Source: Noviherbaspirillum sp. UKPF54
Lineage (GTDB): Bacteria > Pseudomonadota > Gammaproteobacteria > Burkholderiales > Burkholderiaceae_D
Assembly: GCF_007874125.1 (NCBI RefSeq)
Contig: NZ_CP040128.1
Location: 310,001 to 374,000, forward strand
DNA: 64,000 nt
Reading direction: 5' to 3'
Shown here piece after piece: positions 44,046 through 53,823 of this stretch. The translations under genes were made by a program, and so were the position numbers. Numbering within the stretch: the first letter of the stretch is position 1; every line of letters begins with the position of its first letter. The notes under the pieces are model-generated. The model ran no database searches and was not told the DNA's origin. It saw nothing but the letters and a program-made list of their open reading frames with translations.

Positions 44046-45851
44046 CTACCTGTTGGCCGCTTCGCGCGTTTGCTCCTCCAGCGCCTCGGCGTCGCGCGCG
44101 AACATGTCTTCCAGTTCCTTGCGCCCCTGCTTGGCCATCGAGATCATCTGTGGCTGATCCTTGTAATGCGGATAGGCAGCGTGCAGCAGCCGCAGGTTGT
44201 GTTCGCGGAACTTGCTCACCACATGCTGCGCGCGCCGGCGCTCATAGCCGAGTTCCTGCAGCAGCTTGCCGCCGAGCTGCAGCGAAGCCTCGAAGGTTTC
44301 GCGCTCGATGATTGTCACGCCGCGGTCCATCAGGTCGTAGTAATGGGTGAGGTTGCGCGCGCGCGCCAGGATGGTCAGGTGCGGGAAATCGCGGCGCGCC
44401 AGGTCCACCAGCGCCAGGCTGTCTTCCACGTCGTCGACCGCCACCACCAGCAGGCGCGCGCTGGCCGCGCCCGCGGCGCGCAGCAGGTCGGCGCGCGTGG
44501 CGTCGCCGTAGAACACCTTGAAGCCGAACTTGCGCAGCAGGTCGACCTGGTCGGCGTCATGGTCCAGCACGGTGGCGCGGATGCGGTTGGCCAGCAGCAT
44601 GCGGCCGATGATCTGGCCGAAGCGGCCGAAACCGGCGATGATGACCGGCGCTTCCTGCGGCTCGATGCGGTCGGCCGCGCGGCGCTTGTCCTGCCGGAAG
44701 CGCGGCGCGATCAGCTTGTCGTACAACACCAGCAGCAGCGGCGTGGCTACCATCGACAAGGCCACCACGACCACCAGCAGCGACGCGACTTGCTCGGAAA
44801 ACACGCGCGCCGTGGCGCCCGCGCCGAACACCACGAAGGCGAATTCCCCGCCCTGCGACAGCAGGAAGGCGAACAGCGCCTGCTCGCCGCGCGGAATACC
44901 GAACCATTTGGCGAGCAGGTACAGCGCGCCGATCTTGATCGTCAGCAGGGCCAGCACCAGTCCCACGACCAGCAGCGGCTGGGCCAGGAACGCGCCGAAG
45001 TCGGCCGACATGCCGACGGCGGTGAAGAACAAGCCCATCAATAAACCCTTGAACGGCTCCAGGTCGGATTCCAGCGCATGCCGGTATTCGGAATCGGCCA
45101 GCAGCACGCCGGCCAGGAAGGTGCCCAGCGCCATCGACATGCCGACCGACTGCATCAGCCAGCCGATGGCGATCACCAGCAGCAGCGCGAACGAGGTGAA
45201 GATCTCGCGCGAGCCGGTCTTGGCGATGAAGCGCATGGCCGGGCGCATCAGGTAGCGCCCGCACAGCACCAGCGCCAGCAGCACTGCCGCCACTTTCAGC
45301 GCCACCATCCAGCCGTCGTCTGCCTGGGCGCGCGCGCCCGCGCCGAGAAAGGGGATGAGCGCGATCATCGGGATGGCGGCGATATCCTGGAACAGCAGGA
45401 TCGAAAACCCGGCCGCGCCGGCCGGCGTCCTGGTCAGGTTGCGCTCGTCCAGCGTGGCCAGCGCGATGGCGGTGGACGACAGCGACAGGCCGAGCGCGGC
45501 GATCAGCGCGATCTTCCAGGCCGCGCCCAGCGCGATCGCCGCGCCGAACAGCAGCAGGGTGCACGCGCCGACCTGCAGCGCGCCCCAGCCGAAGATCGAG
45601 CGGCGCAGCGACCACAGGCGCTTCGGGTCGAGCCCGAGCCCGATCAGGAACAGCAGCAGCACCACGCCGAACTCGGAAAAGCTCAGGATCACCTCGACGC
45701 CTTCGATCAGGCGCAGCCCCCACGGTCCGATAGCGATGCCTGCCAGCAAATAGCCGAGCACCGCGCCCAGGCCCAGCCGCTTGGCGATCGGTACCGCCAG
45801 CACCGTGGCGGCAAGGTAAATCAGGGCATTGAACAGCAGGCTGTGGTCCAT
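44046..45851 (-). CDS. KefB/KefC-type monovalent cation:proton antiporter (CPA2)
   Basis: 601 residues. About 12 membrane helices cover residues 1-380 with typical CPA2 stretches (LGAVLGYLLAGIAIGPWGLR, FGVVLLLFLIGLGLDPKRLW, FLLSQGGEFAFVVFGAGA). A cytosolic TrkA-N/RCK domain begins VIIAGFGRFGQIIGRMLLAN (about 400) and contains VFYGDATRADLLRAAG. This is the Kef layout that exports K+ in exchange for protons under electrophile or glutathione control. No KefF/KefG ancillary gene is adjacent. It is divergent from the AMP nucleosidase gene. Confidence 0.9.
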   Translation of the reverse strand: MDHSLLFNALIYLAATVLAVPIAKRLGLGAVLGYLLAGIAIGPWGLRLIEGVEVILSFSEFGVVLLLFLIGLGLDPKRLWSLRRSIFGWGALQVGACTLLLFGAAIALGAAWKIALIAALGLSLSSTAIALATLDERNLTRTPAGAAGFSILLFQDIAAIPMIALIPFLGAGARAQADDGWMVALKVAAVLLALVLCGRYLMRPAMRFIAKTGSREIFTSFALLLVIAIGWLMQSVGMSMALGTFLAGVLLADSEYRHALESDLEPFKGLLMGLFFTAVGMSADFGAFLAQPLLVVGLVLALLTIKIGALYLLAKWFGIPRGEQALFAFLLSQGGEFAFVVFGAGATARVFSEQVASLLVVVVALSMVATPLLLVLYDKLIAPRFRQDKRRAADRIEPQEAPVIIAGFGRFGQIIGRMLLANRIRATVLDHDADQVDLLRKFGFKVFYGDATRADLLRAAGAASARLLVVAVDDVEDSLALVDLARRDFPHLTILARARNLTHYYDLMDRGVTIIERETFEASLQLGGKLLQELGYERRRAQHVVSKFREHNLRLLHAAYPHYKDQPQMISMAKQGRKELEDMFARDAEALEEQTREAANR

Positions 45852-46056
45852 CGACGATCCCGGGCGTTATGGCGACTTATGGCGGCGCGCCAAAGCAGTT
45901 ACTTTACATCGGCACGGGGCTGTTTCGGCGGGATCGTTTGCCTTGCCCCATGCGGATTTATTTCCTGTCGATGTCGAGCGGGAGCGCAGCGGCCTCGTTA
46001 CAATAGCCGCAAAGACAACCGCGTTTCCACCAGACTTCATCTTTAGGAGAGGCAAG

Positions 46057-47571
46057 TTGCTGACGCCTAATTTCATCGCGCCCGCGCGCTTCGACGACCC
46101 GGCCGCCGCGCTCAAGCAAGTGCATGCCATCTACGATTGCAGCATCAACCACCTGCGCGACTGCCTGCAACGCTTCGTCAACGGCGAAGACTTGCCGGGC
46201 CGCGTGCGCGCCTGCTATCCGTTCGTGCGCGTGCACACCGACACCGTCGCCCGCGCCGACTCCCGGCTGTCCTACGGCTTCGTCGCCGGCCCGGGCACCT
46301 ACGAGACCACCATCACGCGGCCCGACCTGTTCTCCAACTACTACCTGGAGCAGTTCCGCCTGCTGCTCAAGAACCACGGCTATCACCAGCAGGTGCAACT
46401 CGAAATCGGCACCAGCTCGCAGCCGATCCCGATCCATTTCTCGTTTGCCGAGCACGACCATATCGAAGGCAGCATGAGCGCCGAGCGGCGCCTGGCCATG
46501 CGCGACCTGTTCGACCTGCCGGACCTGGCGGCGATGGACGACGGCATCGCCAACGGCACCCACGAGGCGCCGCCGGGCGAGGCGCGGCCGTTGTCGCTGT
46601 TTACCGCGCCGCGCGTGGACTACTCTTTGCAGCGGCTGCGCCACTACACCGGCACCGCGCCGGAGCATTTCCAGAACTTCGTGCTGTTCACCAACTACCA
46701 GTTCTACATCGACGAGTTCGTGCGCCTCGGCCATGAAATCATGAACCGCGTGCCGGACCCCGAGGCGCCCGAGGACGAAGACCACTACATTGCCTTCATC
46801 GAGCCGGGCAACGTCATCACGCGCCGCATCGGCCAGAGCGTGCAGCCGGGCGACGACCTCGGCGTGCGCCCGCCGCGCCAGCCGCAAATGCCGGGCTACC
46901 ACCTGATCCGCGCCGACGGCAGCGGCATCACCATGGTCAACATCGGCGTGGGGCCGGCCAACGCCAAGACCATCACCGACCACATCGCGGTGCTGCGCCC
47001 GCACGCCTGGCTCATGCTCGGGCACTGCGCCGGCCTGCGCAACACCCAGCAGCTGGGCGACTACGTGCTGGCGCACGGCTATGTGCGCGAAGACCACGTG
47101 CTCGACGAAGACTTGCCCCTGTGGGTGCCGATCCCGCCGCTGGCCGAGGTGCAGCTGGCGCTGGAAGCGGCGGTGGCCGAGGTCACGCAGCTGACCGGCT
47201 TCGAGCTGAAGCGGGTAATGCGTACCGGCACGGTGGCGTCCACCGATAACCGCAACTGGGAGCTGCTGCCGCACCGCACGCCGGAGCGCCGCTTCAGCCA
47301 GAGCCGGGCGATCGCGCTGGACATGGAGAGCGCCACCATCGCCGCCAACGGCTTCCGCTTCCGGGTGCCGTACGGAACGCTGCTGTGCGTCTCCGACAAG
47401 CCGCTGCACGGCGAGATCAAGCTGCCCGGCATGGCCAACCATTTCTATCGCGAGCGCGTCGACCAGCACCTGCGCATCGGCATTCGCGCCGTGGAGCTGT
47501 TGCGCCGCCAAGGCGTCGACAAGCTGCACAGCCGGAAATTGCGCAGCTTCGCCGAGGTCGCTTTCCAATAG
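46057..47571 (+). CDS. amn: AMP nucleosidase
   Basis: 504 residues from TTG 46057, chosen because AGGAGAGG lies just upstream; long in-frame extensions to 45829 are unsupported. The N-terminal AMP-nucleosidase domain (FVRVHTDTVARADSRLSYGF) is followed by a nucleoside-phosphorylase-like catalytic domain (MVNIGVGPANAKTITDHIAV, LMLGHCAGLRNTQQLGDYVL, ALDMESATIAANGFRFRVPY). The enzyme hydrolyses AMP to adenine and ribose 5-phosphate and controls AMP levels. The length matches the family. A TACAAT -10-like element lies at 45999-46004. Confidence 0.96.
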   Translation: MLTPNFIAPARFDDPAAALKQVHAIYDCSINHLRDCLQRFVNGEDLPGRVRACYPFVRVHTDTVARADSRLSYGFVAGPGTYETTITRPDLFSNYYLEQFRLLLKNHGYHQQVQLEIGTSSQPIPIHFSFAEHDHIEGSMSAERRLAMRDLFDLPDLAAMDDGIANGTHEAPPGEARPLSLFTAPRVDYSLQRLRHYTGTAPEHFQNFVLFTNYQFYIDEFVRLGHEIMNRVPDPEAPEDEDHYIAFIEPGNVITRRIGQSVQPGDDLGVRPPRQPQMPGYHLIRADGSGITMVNIGVGPANAKTITDHIAVLRPHAWLMLGHCAGLRNTQQLGDYVLAHGYVREDHVLDEDLPLWVPIPPLAEVQLALEAAVAEVTQLTGFELKRVMRTGTVASTDNRNWELLPHRTPERRFSQSRAIALDMESATIAANGFRFRVPYGTLLCVSDKPLHGEIKLPGMANHFYRERVDQHLRIGIRAVELLRRQGVDKLHSRKLRSFAEVAFQ

Positions 47572-47573
47572 GG

Positions 47574-47609
47574 AGCCGGCGCCCTGAAACAAAACCGCGG
47601 GCGCCGGTT
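47574..47609 (+). terminator. Inverted repeat after amn, possible terminator
   Basis: AGCCGGCGCCC (47574-47584) pairs with GGGCGCCGGTT (47599-47609) over 11 positions including one G-U, starting 3 bases after the amn stop. The following TCTAAT is a poor U-run. Confidence 0.45.
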
Positions 47610-47640
47610 CTAATACAGCACCCCGCGCGTAGCCGAACCC

Positions 47641-48189
47641 ATGCCCGATCCGGTTTCCTATCCAATTCGCAAGGAATGCCCGCCGGGCGCCTGCATCTGC
47701 GGGCGCGACGAGCTGTTGAACGCGCCTGGCGGCGATCTGCGCGTATTACGGCTGACGCGGGAGGAAGAGAAACGGCTGGTCGCCCGTATCGAGGCGATCG
47801 CCAGCTACGCCGACCTGCAGCACGTCGCGCAGCGCATGCGCGCGCAACTGGGCATCGAGCTGCGCATCACGCCCGGCGCGCGCGAAGTGCGCACGGTGCG
47901 CGGGTTGGCCATCCGGCTCGCCGAGCAGCCGGGCCTGTGCCGGAAAGTCCGGCAATCGGTTCCCGCCGCCGTGCGCCGCTGCCTGGAACGGCATCCTGAT
48001 ATCGTCTACGCCATCCTGAATGCGCACGACCTGCTCGGCGCGGGCGACGGACAGCCCGGTTGGGCGTTGCCAATGGACGAACCATCGCTGGCCGCGCGGC
48101 TGATCGAAGAGGAGGGCCTGGAAGATCCGCTGCAGGATGACGCCCACCGCGAGCAAGCCGATCGGGAAAATCATCGCGATCGTCCGTAA
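47641..48189 (+). CDS. Conserved-looking hypothetical protein with a CPPGACxCGR motif
   Basis: 182 residues. The N-terminus YPIRKECPPGACICGRDELL carries three clustered cysteines that could hold metal. A helical body follows (LTREEEKRLVARIEAIASYA, LQHVAQRMRAQLGIELRI), then RTVRGLAIRLAEQPGLCRKV. The last 30 residues are highly acidic. I do not recognise a characterised family. It lies 38 bases from the convergent EF-G gene. Confidence 0.6.
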   Translation: MPDPVSYPIRKECPPGACICGRDELLNAPGGDLRVLRLTREEEKRLVARIEAIASYADLQHVAQRMRAQLGIELRITPGAREVRTVRGLAIRLAEQPGLCRKVRQSVPAAVRRCLERHPDIVYAILNAHDLLGAGDGQPGWALPMDEPSLAARLIEEEGLEDPLQDDAHREQADRENHRDRP

Positions 48190-48227
48190 GGCGATGTTCA
48201 CGCCATCCCTCGCTCGCGAAAGCCGCG

Positions 48228-50348
48228 TCAATGGCGCGCGCCGCCGACATATCTCCCGGTCAGCACGGCATCGGCCAGCTTGTCCGGCACTTCCCCATAG
48301 CGCCTGAACTGCATCGTATGGCTGGCGCGTCCATGGCTGAGCGAGCGCAGCGTGGTGGCGTAGCCGAACATCTCGGCCAGCGGCACTTCCGCGCGTATCG
48401 TCCTGGCCGCGCCGCCCGCCGCCTCGTCCGCGCCCAGGATCGTGCCGCGCCGCGCCGACAGGTCGCCCATCACGTCGCCCATGGCTTCTTGCGGCGCGTC
48501 GACTTCGACCAGCATGACTGGCTCCAGCAGCACCGGTCCGGCCTGGCGGCAGCCGTCGCGAAAGGCGATCGAGGCGGCGGTGCGATAGGCGTTGTCGTCG
48601 GAGTCGACCTCGTGCCAGGACCCGGTCAGCAGCGTGACCTTCACGTCGACCACCGGGTAGCTGCTCATCACGCCGGCCGTCAGGCTGTCGCGGATGCCGC
48701 GCTCGACGGCGGGAATGTAGGCTGCGGGGATGGCGCCGCCCCTGACCTCGTCGGCGAAGGCGAAGCCCTGGCCGCGCGGCTGCGGTTCGATTTTCAGCAT
48801 CACGTGGCCGTAATGGCCGTGCCCGCCGGTCTGCCGGATGAACTTGCCTTCGCTTGACGGGCAGGCATGGCGGATCGTCTCGCGATAGGCGACCTGCGGC
48901 TGGCCGACCCTGGCCTCGACGCCGAATTCCCGCCGCATGCGTTCCACCAGGATATCGAGGTGCAGCTCGCCCATGCCGGAGATGACGGTCTGGCCCGATT
49001 CCTCGTCGGTTTTCACCTGGAATGACGGGTCTTCGCGCGCCAGGCGCGCCAGCGCCGCGGCCATCGCGTCCTGGTCGGCCTGGTTCCTCGGCTCGATGGC
49101 TTGCGCGATCACCGGTTCCGGGAAGGCCATGCGCTCGAAGGCGATCACGGCCGACGGGTCGCACAGTGTGTCGCCGGTAGTCACGTCCTTCAAGCCGACC
49201 GCTGCCGCGATGTCGCCGGCGCGCACTTCGGCCAGTTCGGTGCGCTGGTTCGCATGCATCTGCAGCAGCCGGCCGATGCGTTCCTTTTTGCCCGTGCGCG
49301 GGTTATAAGCGACGCTGCCCGAGGCCAGCACGCCGGAATAGACGCGCAGGTAGACCAGGTCGCCGGCGAACGGATCGGTAGCGATCTTGAACGCCAGCGC
49401 GGAAAATTTTTCGTCGTCGGCTGCGCGCCGCCGGGCCGGCCGCTCGCGCTCGTCCACGCCCGCCGCCGGCGGAATGTCCTGCGGCGAGGGCAGGAAGTCG
49501 ACCACCGCGTCGAGCAGCGCCTGCACGCCCCGGTTTTTCAATGCGCTGCCGCACAGCATCGGCACGAGCGCGCCGGCGATGGTGCGCTCGCGCAGCGCAC
49601 CCTTGATTTCGGCCTCGGTCAGCGCTTCGTCGCTGAGGTATTTCTGCAGCAGCGCGTCGTTGTCCTCCACCGCCGCCTCGATCATGCGGGTGCGCCACTG
49701 CGCGGCGCTGGCCTGCAGCGCCGCAGGTATGTCGGTTTCCGTGAATTTCGCGCCCTGTGACGCGTCGTCCCACACGATTGCCTTCATCCTGACCAGGTCG
49801 ACCACGCCGTGGAAATCGTCTTCGCTGCCGAGCGGGATCTGCACCGGCACCGGGTTGCCGTCGACGCGCTCGCGGATTTGTCGCTCCACAAGAAAGAAAT
49901 CGGCGCCGACGCGATCCATCTTGTTGACGAAGGCCAGGCGCGGCACGCGGTATTTGTCGGCCTGGCGCCAGACCGTTTCGGATTGCGGCTGCACCCCGCC
50001 GACCGCGTCGAACACCATGCAGGCGCCGTCGAGCACGCGCAGCGCGCGTTCGACTTCCATCGTGAAGTCGACATGGCCAGGCGTATCGATGATGTTAATG
50101 CGATGCACCGGATAGTCGCCGGCCATGCCGCGCCAGAAACAGGTGGTGGCCGCCGCGGTAATGGTGATGCCGCGCTCCTGTTCCTGCTCCATCCAGTCCA
50201 TGGCGGCCGAGCCGTCATCGACTTCGCCGAGCTTGTGGCTGACCCCGGCGTAGAACAGGATGCGTTCCGTGGTGGTGGTCTTGCCGGCGTCGATATGGGC
50301 GCTGATGCCGATATTGCGGTAGCGTTCGATCGGAGTGGTGCGCGTCAC
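48228..50348 (-). CDS. fusA: Elongation factor G, probable second copy
   Basis: 706 residues from GTG 50348. GGGAGG 6 bases upstream of that GTG, and alignment with the usual M-A-R-K-T-P-I-E-R-Y start, favour it over ATG 50354. G1 is [12 protein letters not shown], switch [11 protein letters not shown], and the NKMD guanine motif is in [13 protein letters not shown]. Domains II-V are present ([62 protein letters not shown]). It drives ribosomal translocation. It is not beside rpsL, rpsG or tuf, so it is probably an additional fusA paralogue. Confidence 0.93.
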   Translation of the reverse strand: MTRTTPIERYRNIGISAHIDAGKTTTTERILFYAGVSHKLGEVDDGSAAMDWMEQEQERGITITAAATTCFWRGMAGDYPVHRINIIDTPGHVDFTMEVERALRVLDGACMVFDAVGGVQPQSETVWRQADKYRVPRLAFVNKMDRVGADFFLVERQIRERVDGNPVPVQIPLGSEDDFHGVVDLVRMKAIVWDDASQGAKFTETDIPAALQASAAQWRTRMIEAAVEDNDALLQKYLSDEALTEAEIKGALRERTIAGALVPMLCGSALKNRGVQALLDAVVDFLPSPQDIPPAAGVDERERPARRRAADDEKFSALAFKIATDPFAGDLVYLRVYSGVLASGSVAYNPRTGKKERIGRLLQMHANQRTELAEVRAGDIAAAVGLKDVTTGDTLCDPSAVIAFERMAFPEPVIAQAIEPRNQADQDAMAAALARLAREDPSFQVKTDEESGQTVISGMGELHLDILVERMRREFGVEARVGQPQVAYRETIRHACPSSEGKFIRQTGGHGHYGHVMLKIEPQPRGQGFAFADEVRGGAIPAAYIPAVERGIRDSLTAGVMSSYPVVDVKVTLLTGSWHEVDSDDNAYRTAASIAFRDGCRQAGPVLLEPVMLVEVDAPQEAMGDVMGDLSARRGTILGADEAAGGAARTIRAEVPLAEMFGYATTLRSLSHGRASHTMQFRRYGEVPDKLADAVLTGRYVGGARH

Positions 50349-50515
50349 GGTCATCCTCCCGGGAAAGGCGTGTTTCACCTGCAAATCATGCCTGCAAATC
50401 ATTATAGGAAAGCCAGCCGTTCGTATCCGTCGCCAGATCAACAATCCTTGCCATGCGAGATACTTCGTCCTATTCTGAAATCGGGGGAACGACCTCTGAC
50501 ATGAAGGAGTTGATC

Positions 50516-50773
50516 ATGTGTTACAGAATTCCCGCAGGCGCGGAGAAGGATGTATCCACACTCTCTTCAGTAAAGGAGAGCGTCTTTACTCCGCGGGAAG
50601 ACACTACGGCATCGGCAGTATCTGACCTGCCGCAGGTGTCCGAGTCAGGCTTTGCAGGCATGCTGCACAAGGTGCTTGCACCGTTCAGTAAAGGCAAAGG
50701 AGATATTTCGCAAAAGGACGATATCGAAATGAAACCGAGTGCCGATACGCGTGAAGTCGAGAAAATCGATTAG
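50516..50773 (+). CDS. Small hypothetical protein
   Basis: 85 residues from ATG 50516, with AAGGAG 7 bases upstream; the ATG at 50501 overlaps that site. Starts MCYRIPAGAEKDVSTLSSVK, hydrophilic, rich in Ser, Lys, Asp and Glu, and probably disordered apart from GFAGMLHKVLAPF. GC is lower than the surroundings. No family recognised. A 12-bp stem-loop follows at 50905. Confidence 0.5.
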   Translation: MCYRIPAGAEKDVSTLSSVKESVFTPREDTTASAVSDLPQVSESGFAGMLHKVLAPFSKGKGDISQKDDIEMKPSADTREVEKID

Positions 50774-50904
50774 CTTACTGTCCGGCACTTCCATGCATTG
50801 CTCGCCAGAGCAATCTACCGACACTAGCATGTGTCTGGTGATCTGAAGCAAGAGGAGCACAGGGCGGACATGTTCCGCCCGACCTCATGAACGCTTCCGC
50901 ACCT

Positions 50905-50932
50905 GCAATCGGCGCCTGAGGGCGCCGATTGC
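50905..50932 (+). terminator. 12-bp stem-loop, probable terminator
   Basis: GCAATCGGCGCC, loop TGAG, GGCGCCGATTGC forms a perfect 12-bp stem, followed by CTTTGTGT. The stem is very stable but the U-run is short. Confidence 0.6.
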
Positions 50933-51070
50933 CTTTGTGTCATTCCATATTCCATTCCATCGGCGACGCCTCGGTTGGCGGTTGCAGCCCCCGGGCGACA
51001 GGACGTGTTTCCTGCTGAAGTGTTGCGTTACAGGCCAGGCGGGCTGGAAGAGTGCAAAAAATAGGCATTA

Positions 51071-51093
51071 AACATTCATTTAAAATGAATGTT
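51071..51093. promoter_or_regulatory. Perfect 11-1-11 palindromic operator (NsrR-like)
   Basis: AACATTCATTT, central A, AAATGAATGTT. The geometry and the ATTT-n-AAAT core match the NsrR consensus as I recall it, with differences at four positions of the two arms. A -10-like TATGGT overlaps the right end (51093-51098), a repressor arrangement. ArsR-family regulators also bind palindromes with ATTC/GAAT halves and are an alternative. Confidence 0.55.
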
Positions 51094-51152
51094 ATGGTAG
51101 AGTACTTCCATCCGTTTGTTGAACCCTGTTTCCCCTACTTCGAAGGACGATC

Positions 51153-51398
51153 ATGAAATCCGAAACCCTGTCCCTGCTGAACCCGCTGGATCAGGACGGC
51201 GCCGCCAACGCCGCCCGCGCATTGGCTGCCGTCAAAGGCGTGCTCAAGGTGTCCGCCGAGTCAGCCGCCGTGAATGTCGAATTCGACGACGACGTGACGT
51301 CGCTCCAGGAATTGCGCGCCACCTTGCAGCGCGCCGGCGTCAGCGTCAAGAAACCTGCGCACGGCGAAGGCATGTGCTGCGGCAGCTGCGGCAGCTAA
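51153..51398 (+). CDS. Small HMA-like protein with a Cys-rich tail
   Basis: 81 residues. A ferredoxin-like heavy-metal-associated fold is suggested by the pattern ANAARALAAVKGVLKVSAES, AAVNVEFDDDVTSLQELRAT and LQRAGVSVKK. The usual CxxC loop of HMA domains is missing near the N-terminus (NPLDQDGAANAA instead). A Cys-rich end, GMCCGSCGS, could bind metal. It is the first gene after the palindromic operator and is followed at 51448 by the FmdE-like gene, probably in one operon. Confidence 0.65.
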   Translation: MKSETLSLLNPLDQDGAANAARALAAVKGVLKVSAESAAVNVEFDDDVTSLQELRATLQRAGVSVKKPAHGEGMCCGSCGS

Positions 51399-51447
51399 GC
51401 AGTCCGGCCGCGCGCCGGCCGTATTTCGCGCCCATGATGAAAAGGCA

Positions 51448-52065
51448 ATGAAGACGATGAATTACCCTGCGTTCTTCGATCAGGCTCCCGCCATCACCGT
51501 CCACGACGGCTTGGCCGAATTCCTCGGCGCCTGCGGCGACGGCATGATTACCTATCGCTATCTCGACGCGGTGCGCCTGGCCGGGCATTCCTGCCCGACG
51601 GTGGCCGGCGCCTACCTGCTCACGCGGCGTGCGCTGAACCTGCTCTATCCGGAACAGGTGCCCGAGCGCGGCGCGGTCCAGGTGCGGTTTGCCGCAGCGC
51701 TCGACGAAGGCGTGACCGGCGTCATCGGCAGCGTCGTCAGCCTGGTCACGGGGGCCGCCGGCCTGGGCGGCTTCAAGGGCATCGGGCATGATTTCCGGCG
51801 CCAGAACCTGATGTATTTTGCTTGCGCGCTGGAAGGCGAAGTGCGCTTCGACCGGCTCGACAACGGTTCGTCAGTCGTGCTTTCCATGCACATGAACCGG
51901 GTCGAAGCCGACCCGCGCACCGGGCCCCTGTTGCGCAAGATCCTGTCCGGCGTTGCCGCCCCGCAGGAACGCGGCGAATTCGCGACACTCTGGCAGGACC
52001 GGGTGCGGCGCATCCTGATCGACCACGCGGACGACCCGGAGTTGATTCTTCACAATCACGCCTAG
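51448..52065 (+). CDS. FmdE-like protein
   Basis: 205 residues, AAAAGG before ATG 51448. The region YRYLDAVRLAGHSCPTVAGA YLLTRRAL resembles the His/Cys start of the FmdE (formylmethanofuran dehydrogenase subunit E) domain. A glycine-rich segment (GVIGSVVSLVTGAAGLGGFK) and MNRVEADPRTGPLLRKILSG follow. FmdE domains occur outside methanogens in metal- or redox-linked proteins of unknown role. The operator upstream suggests stress control. Confidence 0.7.
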   Translation: MKTMNYPAFFDQAPAITVHDGLAEFLGACGDGMITYRYLDAVRLAGHSCPTVAGAYLLTRRALNLLYPEQVPERGAVQVRFAAALDEGVTGVIGSVVSLVTGAAGLGGFKGIGHDFRRQNLMYFACALEGEVRFDRLDNGSSVVLSMHMNRVEADPRTGPLLRKILSGVAAPQERGEFATLWQDRVRRILIDHADDPELILHNHA

Positions 52066-52139
52066 CCGCGGGACAATGTCAGAATGCATGCATGACCCTG
52101 CCGTGTCCGGGGCATGCAAATTTGCGGGAAGTACCTGAA

Positions 52140-52337
52140 ATGGCTAAAAAGTTTCCCATCCACCCAAAGAATCCCGAACGCATCTGCTGGGGATGCGATA
52201 AGTACTGCCCGACCGATTCGCTGGCCTGCGGCAACGGTTCGGAACGTACCCAGCATCCGGCCGAGCTGTTTGGCGACGACTGGGCGGAGTGGGGGCTCGA
52301 TACCGAGGCGGAGCCGGCCAAGGCGACGGAAAAATAG
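52140..52337 (+). CDS. DUF3079-type small cysteine protein
   Basis: 65 residues from ATG 52140; the long upstream extension is a shadow. MAKKFPIHPKNPERICWGCD, then KYCPTDSLACGNGSERTQHP AELFGDDWAEW, is the DUF3079 pattern with four cysteines likely to bind zinc. The function is unknown. Convergent with the DUF2863-type gene, 6 bases apart. Confidence 0.85.
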   Translation: MAKKFPIHPKNPERICWGCDKYCPTDSLACGNGSERTQHPAELFGDDWAEWGLDTEAEPAKATEK

Positions 52338-52343
52338 TCGCGC

Positions 52344-53555
52344 TTAGGCCGGACGCTGGTACGGCCGCGCATTGACGGGCCGTCCGTCGGCATCGAATTT
52401 CATCGCCAGCGCGACCGACTGCAGGCCGATCGTCGCCAGCGCATCGGCCGCATCGTCGGCCTCGCCGCGCAAGTCACTGCCGGGAGCGGCCGGCTTGTCC
52501 ACCGAGGCCAGCGCTTGGTCGTTGCCTTGCGCATATAAGTTCACGCGCAAGACCGCCTCGCCGTCGGCTTCGGCCGGGCCGATGACGGCATGGGCGCGTT
52601 CCGGCGCCAGCCCGTTCTCTTCCAGCGCATGGTGCAGGTCGGCCATCATCTGCAGCGTGAAGTACTCGGCCATGCCGGTCTCTTTCCCGCCATAAAAAAG
52701 ATCCTGGTACAGGAAATCGATCTGCACGTCGCGGCCGTCCGTGACCAGGCAGCGCTGGACCAATGCGGCATGCCGCTGCGCCCAGTGCCGGAAGCGGGCC
52801 GCGCACGCGTCGAAATAGCGGTCGGCGGCCGCTTCGTTGTCCGGCACCTGGTAAAACGGATCGTCCAGCGCCTTGAGCGCAAAGCCCAGCAGGAAGCGCA
52901 GCTCGACGGCGCTGTCGTCCGGGGCGAAGCGGTTTTCCGGCCAGCCGCTGATGCTGCGCGCGATTTCCGGCGCTTCCGCCGCCTTCTTGCGCGTCATGGC
53001 ATCGAACGCTTCGCGCACCATGGCGCCCAGCTGTCCGTAGCCGATGCGCTCGAGTTCGTCCAGGTGGTAGGCGTGCGCAGCCAGCACGATCTTCGCGTCC
53101 GGGCTTTCCAGCCGCGCGTCGAACAGGCTGTCGCGCAACAGCGCGAACGCTTCCTCGTCCTGGAAGCACTGGTCGCGCCGCAGCCCGCCCTGGCTATGCG
53201 CGAACAGGGGAATGACAAAGGCATTCACTTCCTGCTCGGGGCCGTGCTCGCGCCGGAATATCGCGATTTGCGCGGCCTCTTCGATGTTTTCCTTCAAGAA
53301 CAGATAAGCGTCGCGGTCCTGTTCGTGCACGCGTTCCAGCGCTTCGTCGAGCACGTCGTCCTTTTTCTGTTGAACGCATTTCCTGATCAGCCGCCGCAGC
53401 TCGCCCATCTTCCGTTTCAACGGATCGGACAGGGCGGCTTCATCGTAGCGTGCGAGCTCGACGCCGAGGCTGGCCAGTTCCCGCGTCAAGGCGTCGTCCT
53501 GCTGTTCCGGAGAAGGGGCGGCAACGCCCCGGTTTGGCCGCTTGTTCTTTTGCAT
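52344..53555 (-). CDS. DUF2863-type protein
   Basis: 403 residues from ATG 53555. Segments YLFLKENIEEAAQIAIFRRE, VNAFVIPLFAHSQGGLRRDQ, DAKIVLAAHAYHLDELERIG and ETGMAEYFTLQMMADLHHAL match what I know of DUF2863, found mainly in Burkholderiales. No catalytic motif is identified; the HSQGG string is not in a lipase context. The N-terminus is basic and disordered. Function unknown. Confidence 0.8.
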   Translation of the reverse strand: MQKNKRPNRGVAAPSPEQQDDALTRELASLGVELARYDEAALSDPLKRKMGELRRLIRKCVQQKKDDVLDEALERVHEQDRDAYLFLKENIEEAAQIAIFRREHGPEQEVNAFVIPLFAHSQGGLRRDQCFQDEEAFALLRDSLFDARLESPDAKIVLAAHAYHLDELERIGYGQLGAMVREAFDAMTRKKAAEAPEIARSISGWPENRFAPDDSAVELRFLLGFALKALDDPFYQVPDNEAAADRYFDACAARFRHWAQRHAALVQRCLVTDGRDVQIDFLYQDLFYGGKETGMAEYFTLQMMADLHHALEENGLAPERAHAVIGPAEADGEAVLRVNLYAQGNDQALASVDKPAAPGSDLRGEADDAADALATIGLQSVALAMKFDADGRPVNARPYQRPA

Positions 53556-53823
53556 GATTTTCTCTTCGTAAGCTGTGCAGGCGGAGGCGACGGCTGCCGC
53601 GCGGTCCGCGCGCATGCAAATATGCATCATGTCGGGGCCTCCTGTCACGGGAATGATCGCGTCTCGAATACCGCAAAGCGACTTTTTGAATAAATCAAAC
53701 TTCCCGGCGAAAAGATGGGCACACTCGATGGGTCGCAGATGAGGGCCTTAGGCGCTCAGAGGCGGGCACAACAACTCCAAGAAAAGACCAGGGAGCTTCT
53801 TCCTTTTGCAAGAGGATGCATCT

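Larger units (their letters stand above)
50774..51152. other. Intergenic region with a terminator-like hairpin and an operator
   Basis: About 380 bases without a gene. It holds the stem-loop 50905-50932 and the perfect palindrome 51071-51093 overlapping a probable promoter for the next operon. AT content rises sharply around the palindrome. Confidence 0.55.

Noticed and set aside
45958..47592. A 544-codon minus-strand frame opposite amn
   Set aside because: AMP nucleosidase is unmistakable on the plus strand; the antisense product is compositionally biased.
47746..49164. Minus-strand frame with an apparent membrane helix (MIFPIGLLAVGVILQRIF) at the EF-G 3' side
   Set aside because: It is the complement of an acidic tail in the plus-strand hypothetical gene; acidic codons read antisense as hydrophobic residues. 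No ribosome site.
52994..53224. HSQGG in the DUF2863-type protein as a lipase nucleophile elbow
   Set aside because: The protein has no alpha/beta-hydrolase oxyanion loop or catalytic Asp/His segments, so the string is coincidental.
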